Assembly (NCBI GenBank): GCA_946999425.1
Contig: CAMQDG010000024.1
Coordinates: 1 to 19,725 of the forward strand
DNA length: 19,725 bases
From: an uncultured Peptoniphilus sp.
GTDB lineage: Bacteria; Bacillota; Clostridia; Tissierellales; Peptoniphilaceae
Reading direction: 5' to 3'
Shown in pieces: positions 14,596 to 19,725 of the stretch. The position numbers and the translations under genes were made by a program. Under the pieces are notes generated by a model. The model saw only the letters and a list, made by a program, of their open reading frames with translations, was not told the DNA's origin and did not search any database. The stretch's first letter is position 1. Every line of letters starts with the position of its first letter.

Positions 14596-14602
14596 TTGAC
14601 AC

Positions 14603-15034
14603 CTACAGCTCTTCAAAAGTATTTAAAGAGTCACAGTATTCGCATCTGTATTCCTTAGTTTCAGGGTTTGTTAAATAAAATTTATGGTGTTCAACTTTTT
14701 GTTCATTAGTTATACATCTTGGGTTCTTACATTTTAAAATTCCTTCAACTTCTTCTGGAAGTTCCATTCTTATTTTTTTAATTCTATTTCCGTCTTCAAT
14801 GAAGTTTACAGTTGTATGAGGGGCTATAAGACCTAAAACTGCAAAATCCAAGTCAAAATCAGTTTCAATTTTAATTAAATCTTTTCTTCCAAGGGATGAT
14901 GATGGAATGTTTTGCATTAAAACTACAGGTTCTTCTAAGGTATCAAGTTTCAATGCTTTATATAATTTATATCCATCTCCATGAACTATGTGATCAAGAA
15001 CTATTCCTTTTTTTATTTTAGATACGTTAATCAT
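14603..15034 (-). CDS. pyrI: Aspartate carbamoyltransferase regulatory subunit
   Basis: Zinc-binding regulatory chain of aspartate transcarbamoylase that gives allosteric control by nucleotides. The 143 residues have an N-terminal allosteric domain (1-97) with the nucleotide-site type residues in DHIVHGDGYKL (14-24), and a C-terminal zinc domain with Cys102, Cys107, Cys131 and Cys134 (C-x4-C ... C-x2-C). Its presence next to pyrB means this bacterium uses the E. coli-like holoenzyme rather than the free trimer of bacilli. The gene starts one base before the pyrB stop region (15034 against 15036), so the two are co-translated. No separate promoter. Confidence 0.96.
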   Translation of the reverse strand: MINVSKIKKGIVLDHIVHGDGYKLYKALKLDTLEEPVVLMQNIPSSSLGRKDLIKIETDFDLDFAVLGLIAPHTTVNFIEDGNRIKKIRMELPEEVEGILKCKNPRCITNEQKVEHHKFYLTNPETKEYRCEYCDSLNTFEEL

Positions 15035-15035
15035 T

Positions 15036-15953
15036 TTAAGCCTCCTCTAAGCCAAGTAGGGTCATTATAAGAGCCATTCTTACATACATACCGAATCCTG
15101 CTTGTTTAAAATAAACTGCTCTTTCATCGTCATCTACATCTGTTGCAATTTCATTTACTCTTGGAAGGGGATGCATTACTATCATATCTGCTTTTGCTTG
15201 TTTTAATTTTTCTTTGTCTAAGATGAAGAAATCTTTAAGTCTTACATATTCTTCTTCTGATACAAATCTTTCTCTTTGAACTCTACTCATATAAAGTATA
15301 TCAAGGTTTGGCATAACTCCTTCTAAATCCATAGTTTCTATATAGGATTCTTTAGGAAGTTCATCTAAAAATACTTTGGGCATTTTTAATTCTTCTGGAG
15401 AAATGAACACAAATTTTACATTTTCATATCTGTTCATTGCTCTTACAAGAGAGTGTATGGTTCTTCCAAATTTTAAATCTCCGCAAACTCCTATTGTTAA
15501 ATTGTTGAAGCGTTTTTTATAGTGTCTTATTGTGAGCAGGTCTGTAAGAGTTTGAGTTGGGTGGTTGTGTGCTCCATCCCCTGCATTTATAAGGGGCATT
15601 CTTGTTAAATATTTTGTTGCAAGAAGAGCTGCTCCATCTTTAGGATGTCTCATTGCAACTATATCTGCATAGTTTTCTACCGTTCTTAAAGTGTCTGCTA
15701 AAGATTCCCCCTTTGATGTGGATGATACTTTTGCATCTGCAAATCCTACTACTCCTCCCCCAAGTCTTGTCATGGCCGTTTCAAAGGATAATCTTGTTCT
15801 TGTTGAAGGCTCAAAAAAAAGACTGGCTAACACATATCCTTTACAAACATCCCTATATTTTTTGGGGTCTTGGATAATAGCATCAGCCAGATCAAATAAC
15901 TTATCTAATTCTTCAGTTGTAAAATCTCGAGGTTCAATTAAATTTCTTACCAT
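15036..15953 (-). CDS. pyrB: Aspartate carbamoyltransferase catalytic subunit
   Basis: Condenses carbamoyl phosphate with aspartate, the committed step of pyrimidine synthesis. The 305 residues show the carbamoyl-phosphate motif SLFFEPSTRTRLSFE (44-58), the 80s loop SSTSKGES at 77-84, HPTQ at 131-134, and the aspartate-site MHPLPRVNEIATD near 260-272. The start ATG at 15953 has AAGGAGG. It is the first gene of pyrB-pyrI-pyrK-pyrD. A strong consensus promoter is just upstream, the leader is only about 19 bases, and no PyrR-type attenuator fits in it, so pyrimidine control must be allosteric (PyrI), by start-site choice, or by an outside factor. Confidence 0.98.
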   Translation of the reverse strand: MVRNLIEPRDFTTEELDKLFDLADAIIQDPKKYRDVCKGYVLASLFFEPSTRTRLSFETAMTRLGGGVVGFADAKVSSTSKGESLADTLRTVENYADIVAMRHPKDGAALLATKYLTRMPLINAGDGAHNHPTQTLTDLLTIRHYKKRFNNLTIGVCGDLKFGRTIHSLVRAMNRYENVKFVFISPEELKMPKVFLDELPKESYIETMDLEGVMPNLDILYMSRVQRERFVSEEEYVRLKDFFILDKEKLKQAKADMIVMHPLPRVNEIATDVDDDERAVYFKQAGFGMYVRMALIMTLLGLEEA

Positions 15954-15978
15954 GTCTTCCTCCTTTTTATTCTCAATA

Positions 15979-16007
15979 ATGTTACACTTAAAAACTTATT
16001 TTGTCAA
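15979..16007 (-). promoter_or_regulatory. Promoter of the pyrBIKD operon
   Basis: Minus strand: -35 TTGACA (16007-16002), 17-base spacer, -10 TAACAT (15984-15979). Start expected near 15972, about 19 bases before the pyrB ATG. Confidence 0.8.
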
Positions 16008-16023
16008 ATGTTTTTATATAAAA

Positions 16024-16047
16024 AAGGCTCAAAATTTTTTGAGCCTT
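16024..16047 (-). terminator. Terminator after the LCP gene
   Basis: Perfect 11-bp inverted repeat (AAGGCTCAAAA / TTTTGAGCCTT) with a 2-base centre, starting in the LCP stop codon and followed on the minus strand by six T. It insulates the LCP gene from the pyr promoter, which begins about 17 bases further on. Confidence 0.85.
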
Positions 16048-17050
16048 ATTTTCCAACTGTATAAACTTGCATTGTAACCGTAGGGTCTTTTTGTAAAATA
16101 TTTTCAGGAAAATCTTGTAATTTTTTTCTTGCCTGACTTTTGTAGGGTATTATTACGCTTACTTCTACTCCACTTTGAACTCTATCTGCAAAATCTCCCA
16201 TAACCTTATCTGTGTTTATATCTTTTCTTTCAAGGTTTAGTCCCCAATAGGCAAGATAAGCTATTTCTCCATAGGTCATATCACTTTCCACATTTTGATC
16301 AGCTAAGTCCAAAAGTTTTGGCACCATTAAAATGGTGGAAGGTTTTTTTAAGTCTGAAAATACCTTCATTAAAAAATTTTGTTGAGCACTTATTCTTCCA
16401 AGGTCTGAATCTTTATAAGCTTTTCTTGCTCTTAAATAGGCAACTGCCCCCTGACCGTCCAAGTGATTTATTCCAGGATATAGGTCTATTTTTAAAGGTG
16501 GATAGATCCAATCATCTTTATAGTGGTACTCTTTATGTTCCCAATTAATATCCACGCCTCCCATGGCGTCTACAAGCCCTGCTATCATATCATAATTAAC
16601 TACAACATAATGGTCTATATAGGTATCCATAAAGTTTTCAACTGTTTTTACTGCAAGAGGGACATCTCCTATGGAATAGGCATCGTTTATTTTCCTTTCG
16701 CCTACTTTTGGAATTTGCACCCATGAATCTCTTGGAATTGATAAGATTTGAGCTTTTTTATGCTCATTATCCAGAGTAACAAGCATAATTGTATCAGATT
16801 GCCCTCTCTCTTTGCTATCAGGATGAGCAAGGGTTGATGTGGATGTTGCACCTAAAACTAAAATATTTATTTTTTCTTTTTCGCTAAAGACATTAGTCTT
16901 TCTTATTTGGTCTTTATTTTCATTGGTTCTTCTACCAAGTTTATCTTGACCTATTCTATTTGATGATGGTTTTGTTGCATATAAAAATACAAGGACAAAA
17001 ATCATCATACACATTAATAAAAATCCTAAGATTTTTGCAAAAGTCTTCAT
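16046..17050 (-). CDS. LytR-CpsA-Psr (LCP) family cell-wall polymer transferase
   Basis: Membrane-anchored enzyme of the LCP family, which transfers undecaprenyl-linked glycopolymers to peptidoglycan outside the cell. A short basic N-terminus and one membrane segment (about residues 5-26) anchor it; the LCP domain starts near 60. Conserved motifs visible: DTIMLVTLD, ILSIPRDSWV with the pyrophosphate-binding Arg-Asp, KINDAYSIG, and AYLRARKAYKDSDLGRISAQQNFL (cited by its ends) with the family's R-x-R and D-x-x-R pattern. The 334 residues are typical. The ATG at 17050 has GAGG five bases upstream; an overlapping GTG at 17056 is an alternative start. It overlaps or abuts the end of the bofA-like gene. 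Confidence 0.93.
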   Translation of the reverse strand: MKTFAKILGFLLMCMMIFVLVFLYATKPSSNRIGQDKLGRRTNENKDQIRKTNVFSEKEKINILVLGATSTSTLAHPDSKERGQSDTIMLVTLDNEHKKAQILSIPRDSWVQIPKVGERKINDAYSIGDVPLAVKTVENFMDTYIDHYVVVNYDMIAGLVDAMGGVDINWEHKEYHYKDDWIYPPLKIDLYPGINHLDGQGAVAYLRARKAYKDSDLGRISAQQNFLMKVFSDLKKPSTILMVPKLLDLADQNVESDMTYGEIAYLAYWGLNLERKDINTDKVMGDFADRVQSGVEVSVIIPYKSQARKKLQDFPENILQKDPTVTMQVYTVGK

Positions 17051-17052
17051 GT

Positions 17053-17301
17053 TCACCTCAATAGCTTTAGTACATATAAAATTATTATACCAGGCAGTCC
17101 AAGAGCTCCTACAATAAAAGCATGGATGGGATTTAAAATAATTTCAAATTGAGTTTGTGATAAAAAAATATTTAAAATATATATGACAAGCCCTCCGGCT
17201 AAAGTATTTAAAATTATTTTGATTACAGCTTTTATAGATTTAAAAATCATTATTGCAAAAAAAATTGCAATAGCGCCTCCTATAAAATAACTTAAAGTCA
17301 T
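17053..17301 (-). CDS. BofA-family small membrane protein
   Basis: An 82-residue protein with two to three hydrophobic segments (about 5-20, 27-48 and 59-78) and the family end with GALGLPGIIILYVLKLL, where the G-x-P-G pattern is typical of the pro-sigmaK processing inhibitor BofA family. In B. subtilis BofA holds the SpoIVFB protease inactive in the forespore membrane. If this organism does not form spores, as expected for its likely group, the protein must do something else. It has a GAGGTGA site before the ATG at 17301 and an extended -10 promoter. Its TGA overlaps the GTG alternative start of the LCP gene, so the two form one operon. Confidence 0.82.
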   Translation of the reverse strand: MTLSYFIGGAIAIFFAIMIFKSIKAVIKIILNTLAGGLVIYILNIFLSQTQFEIILNPIHAFIVGALGLPGIIILYVLKLLR

Positions 17302-17320
17302 ATATTCACCTCGATTAATA

Positions 17321-17329
17321 ATTATATCA
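17321..17329 (-). promoter_or_regulatory. Extended -10 promoter of bofA-LCP
   Basis: TGATATAAT on the minus strand (17329-17321) is a perfect extended -10. The -35 is weak. It ends eight bases before the GAGGTG ribosome site. Confidence 0.6.
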
Positions 17330-17419
17330 AAAATTTTTTAATCTTTCACCTTGCAAATTAGAATTTATTAAAAGCTTACTATATTTGTATTTCATTTTTT
17401 CTAATTTAAAATAAAAAAA

Positions 17420-17457
17420 TTTCTATAGTTTTATGTCTATCCATAAAACTATAGAAA
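17420..17457 (-). terminator. Terminator after the cytidylate-kinase-like gene
   Basis: Perfect 15-bp inverted repeat (TTTCTATAGTTTTAT and its complement) with an 8-base loop, just after the stop at 17463 on the minus strand, followed by eight T. The plus strand also ends in a T-rich run, so it could work both ways. Confidence 0.88.
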
Positions 17458-17462
17458 CTCTT

Positions 17463-18107
17463 TTATTTTTTTATTTCCAAGGTTTTTTTTAGGATCTCAA
17501 CAATCTGGTCTAAGGTAAATTTAGATGAACTTAAACATAAATCATAAGAATTTATATTTCCCCAATCTCCTTTTGCAAATCTGTTAAAGTGATTTTGTCT
17601 TCTTGTGTCAATTTTTTTCATTTTTATAGGAGCCTTATCCTCTTTATTTTTATAAACTTCCACAAGTCTTTTTAACCTATCTTCATAATTTGCTCCTATA
17701 AAAACTGAAAGTGCTTTTGTATCTCTTAAAACATATCCTGCACATTTTCCCATGATTACACAGCCACCCTTTTTTCCTATATCTCTTATAGTTTTTGATT
17801 CAGCTAAGAATCTGGCATCTGTTGTTGTAAATCCCTCCTGAGAATAGGAATAGTTTTCTCTGTAAAGGTCATAAATTGTCCCCTGTAAAAATGAATCGTC
17901 TTTAGATACATTATGAGGATCAACTTGTCCTTCCATAGTTTTAAGCTCAATTATGTTTTCATCATAAAATTCCAAGCCTAAATCTTCTGCAAGTTTTTTT
18001 CCTATTTCATATCCTCCACTTCCATGTTCTCTGTCTATACAAATTATGGTTTTATTCTTTTGTTTATTTTTAAATATTTTCGAAAAAATTGAAGTTTTAT
18101 TTTCCAT
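17463..18107 (-). CDS. Cytidylate kinase-like family protein
   Basis: A 214-residue P-loop protein of the cytidylate-kinase-like family. After a basic N-terminal leader of about 19 residues, the motif IICIDREHGSGGYEIGKKLA (21-40) gives the phosphate-binding loop in the family's G-S-G-G-x-x-I-G form, followed by LEFYDENIIEL (45-55). GKKGGCVIMGKCAGYVLRD near 111-129 and a R-x-x-R-x-x-x-F region further on (TRRQNHFNRF) fit the family. It is not the canonical Cmk, and its substrate is unknown. The start at 18107 has GAGGAG, with a TATAAT box just before. It stands alone between a terminator and the aminopeptidase gene. Confidence 0.87.
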   Translation of the reverse strand: MENKTSIFSKIFKNKQKNKTIICIDREHGSGGYEIGKKLAEDLGLEFYDENIIELKTMEGQVDPHNVSKDDSFLQGTIYDLYRENYSYSQEGFTTTDARFLAESKTIRDIGKKGGCVIMGKCAGYVLRDTKALSVFIGANYEDRLKRLVEVYKNKEDKAPIKMKKIDTRRQNHFNRFAKGDWGNINSYDLCLSSSKFTLDQIVEILKKTLEIKK

Positions 18108-18125
18108 ATCTTTCTCCTCACTTAT

Positions 18126-18131
18126 ATTATA
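18126..18131 (-). promoter_or_regulatory. Candidate -10 box of the cytidylate-kinase-like gene
   Basis: TATAAT on the minus strand (18131-18126), preceded by TGCT rather than a strict TGn, and no good -35. It ends six bases before GAGGAG. The rest of the gap 18132-18222 holds no convincing terminator for the aminopeptidase gene. Confidence 0.45.
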
Positions 18132-18222
18132 AGCATTTTAAATAAATTAATCTTAAACAAGTTCTAAGATAAGTCTAAATATTTTAAAAATTATCCTTAT
18201 GTTTTTTGTAGACGCATATAAT

Positions 18223-19512
18223 TTATACGGAGAAAAATTCTTTAAAAACCTTACACATATATTCCAAATCCCTTATTGCCATTAATTCTCTTACAGAATG
18301 CATTGCAAGCATTGGACAACCTACATCAACTGTTCTTACATTTATTCTTCTTGAAGTTATAGGTCCTATGGTAGTACCTCCTCTTAAATCGCTTCTGTTA
18401 TAAAAAGTTTGAACCGGAACTTTTGCTCTTGTACACAAATCTTTAAAAATTGCACCACTTATACTGTCGCTTGCATAAGATTTATTTGCCGCATATTTTA
18501 TAACTGGTCCTCCTCCTAAGACAGGTACATTTGTAGGATCTGTTTTTTCTTTAAAATTTGGATGGATTCCGTGGGCCATGTCCGATGAAATCATAAAGGA
18601 ATTTTCAAGATTTTTTAAATAATCTTCTCTATTCATTTTTAAACCGCTCAATATTCTTTCAAGACTTGTTTCTATAAAAGAGCTATCAGCTCCCATTTTT
18701 GTTCCTGAACCCACTTCTTCGTTATCTGTTGCTATTATTACATTAATTTCCGTATGATTTTTATTTTCTACTAAACTTTTAAGACTCAAATAGGCACTGG
18801 CAAGATTATCAAGTCTACCTGAAGAAATAAACTCATCATTAAGACCTAAAACTGAAGCCTTTTGCCTATCATATAAATACAATTCATAATCTAAAATATC
18901 TTCTGTTTTTATATCTAATTTTTTTGAAATCAATTCTATTATGAAATCTTTGTTATCAAATTTTTTATTATTCTCAAGACCAATAAGGGGCAAAGTATGA
19001 ATTTGAGGATTTAATTCAAAGCCTTTGTTTATATTCCTGTTCATATGAATCGCAAGATTAGGAATTATACAAAGATCTTTATCAAAATTTATAAGGCGCA
19101 TTTTAGGATTTAAAGGATCATCAGATTTTAATACTATTCTTCCTGCCATACTTAAAGGTCTATCAAGCCAAGTATTTAAAATCGGCCCTCCATAAACTTC
19201 AGTATTAAGACTTAGCATATTCTCCCCTTTTATTAAAGGATTTGATTTTATTTTAAAACCTGGAGAATCTGTATGTGAGCCTATAATTTTAAAAATACCC
19301 TTTTTTATTTTCCCTATACTAAAGGCTATTATTGCACTATCATTATTTTTTATATAAAATCTTGAATTTTCTGTGAGATTAAAATCTTTTGACAAATCAA
19401 GTTCTTCAAAATTATTTTTTATTAAAATGTCTTCCATTGTCTTCACTGCAAAAAAATTTACTGGGCTTTTGTCCATAAAATCTAACATTCCATTTAATAA
19501 TTTATTTTCCAT
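18223..19512 (-). CDS. M18 family metalloaminopeptidase
   Basis: Cytosolic, dodecameric zinc aminopeptidase of family M18 (aspartyl aminopeptidase / aminopeptidase I type), which removes N-terminal residues from peptides. The 429 residues match the family. Metal and catalytic residues visible are His80 and Asp82 in GSHTDSPGFKI, Asp235 in GRLDNLAS, Glu265/Glu266 in DNEEVGSGT, Asp311 in SSDMAHGIHPNF and His405 in AMHSVRE. The start ATG at 19512 has GGAGG about nine bases upstream. It is a single-gene unit between the tRNA-Ser terminators and the kinase-like gene. In an amino-acid-fermenting anaerobe such a peptidase would feed catabolism, but this is inference. Confidence 0.95.
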   Translation of the reverse strand: MENKLLNGMLDFMDKSPVNFFAVKTMEDILIKNNFEELDLSKDFNLTENSRFYIKNNDSAIIAFSIGKIKKGIFKIIGSHTDSPGFKIKSNPLIKGENMLSLNTEVYGGPILNTWLDRPLSMAGRIVLKSDDPLNPKMRLINFDKDLCIIPNLAIHMNRNINKGFELNPQIHTLPLIGLENNKKFDNKDFIIELISKKLDIKTEDILDYELYLYDRQKASVLGLNDEFISSGRLDNLASAYLSLKSLVENKNHTEINVIIATDNEEVGSGTKMGADSSFIETSLERILSGLKMNREDYLKNLENSFMISSDMAHGIHPNFKEKTDPTNVPVLGGGPVIKYAANKSYASDSISGAIFKDLCTRAKVPVQTFYNRSDLRGGTTIGPITSRRINVRTVDVGCPMLAMHSVRELMAIRDLEYMCKVFKEFFSV

Positions 19513-19534
19513 AAATATAAACCTCCATAAATTT

Positions 19535-19540
19535 ATTATA
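19535..19540 (-). promoter_or_regulatory. Candidate -10 box of the M18 aminopeptidase gene
   Basis: TATAAT on the minus strand (19540-19535), with an AT-rich but non-consensus -35 region. It ends eight bases before GGAGG at 19526-19522. Confidence 0.45.
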
Positions 19541-19581
19541 ATTCAAATAAAATAAAATATAAAATTCCAAACAAAAAAATC

Positions 19582-19599
19582 CCCAAAATAAATTTTGGG
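19582..19599 (-). terminator. Second terminator-like hairpin between tRNA-Ser and the aminopeptidase
   Basis: Inverted repeat of 7 bp (CCCAAAA / TTTTGGG) with a 4-base loop, followed on the minus strand by GATTTTTTTG. It lies about 40 bases beyond the tRNA terminator and may be a back-up. Confidence 0.6.
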
Positions 19600-19639
19600 A
19601 ATTTAAAATAATCTTATTAATAAAAATTAATTAAAAAAA

Positions 19640-19669
19640 GCTTACAATAACCTTAAAATTACTGTAAGC
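19640..19669 (-). terminator. Terminator directly after tRNA-Ser
   Basis: An 11-bp stem with one G-U pair (GCTTACAGTAA / TTATTGTAAGC) and an 8-base loop, starting two bases after the tRNA CCA and followed by seven T on the minus strand. Confidence 0.88.
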
Positions 19670-19670
19670 A

Positions 19671-19725
19671 TGGCGGAGAGGGTGGGATTCGAACCCACGT
19701 GGGCTTGCACCCAAACGGTTTTCAA
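19671..19725 (-). tRNA. tRNA-Ser(UGA), 3' part, cut by the window edge
   Basis: On the minus strand the sequence begins in the anticodon loop: U33, anticodon UGA (19724-19722), then AA and the 3' side of the anticodon stem. A long variable arm folds as TGGG-loop-CCCA, the mark of a class II tRNA. The T arm is GTGGG-TTCGAAT-CCCAC and the 3' acceptor strand is CCTCTCC with G73 and an encoded CCA at 19673-19671. Anticodon and long variable arm together give serine (UCN codons). The 5' half with the D arm lies outside the window. Confidence 0.93.

Noticed and set aside
15653..16077. Two plus-strand frames over pyrB and its promoter
   Set aside because: They are opposite-strand shadows of pyrB, low in complexity (Leu, Phe, Ser rich) with no ribosome site, although one extends past the gene.
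18132..18222. Terminator after the aminopeptidase gene
   Set aside because: Only a weak six-pair stem with a wobble near the stop codon is seen, without a T run, so I do not call it.

Overview
The window looks like chromosomal DNA of a low-GC, Gram-positive anaerobe. My best guess is a member of the Tissierellia (Peptoniphilus/Anaerococcus-like), judged from the very AT-rich sequence, strong GGAGG ribosome binding sites, a type III glutamine synthetase, the class 1B PyrD/PyrK pair next to pyrBI, and a BofA-family protein. No 16S gene is present, so the genus is not proven. All genes but one (12425-12955) lie on the minus strand, so transcription runs from right to left.

Layout, read from right to left. 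A tRNA-Ser(UGA) is cut by the right edge and is followed by two hairpin terminators. Next come an M18 aminopeptidase and a cytidylate-kinase-like protein, each with its own promoter. A bofA-LCP pair is envelope related. The operon pyrB-pyrI-pyrK-pyrD covers aspartate transcarbamoylase and dihydroorotate dehydrogenase. The lone plus-strand pRiA4b-ORF3-like gene converges on pyrD across a bidirectional terminator. A long run xpaC-telA-xpt-tsaE-tsaB-rimI-tsaD joins envelope/tellurite-type proteins, purine salvage and the t6A tRNA-modification machinery. After that, glnN-type glutamine synthetase and pyrG are co-transcribed; GlnA makes the glutamine that PyrG consumes. Last is a three-gene, overlapping operon: an unknown 203-residue protein, a CvfB-type S1 RNA-binding protein, and an RlmD-type 23S rRNA uracil methyltransferase.

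The most interesting place is the left edge. RlmD reads about 93 residues past the point where the family normally ends (just after the conserved His-x-Glu-Thr-Val), and 18 bases after its stop a small membrane-protein gene begins that resembles the CD1845 family found on conjugative elements. I read this as the end of an integrative and conjugative element (ICE) inserted in the 3' end of rlmD, which supplies a replacement C-terminus. Only the tip of the element is in the window.

Regulatory observations. Six transcription units appear to have a -10 box (four of them extended, TGnTAWAAT) only 5-8 bases from the Shine-Dalgarno, implying almost no 5' leader. In contrast glnA has a strong -35/-10 promoter and a terminator-like hairpin between promoter and ribosome binding site, a candidate attenuator. 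No CRISPR, IS element, rRNA or riboswitch was seen. No gene-free stretch exceeds 300 bases.
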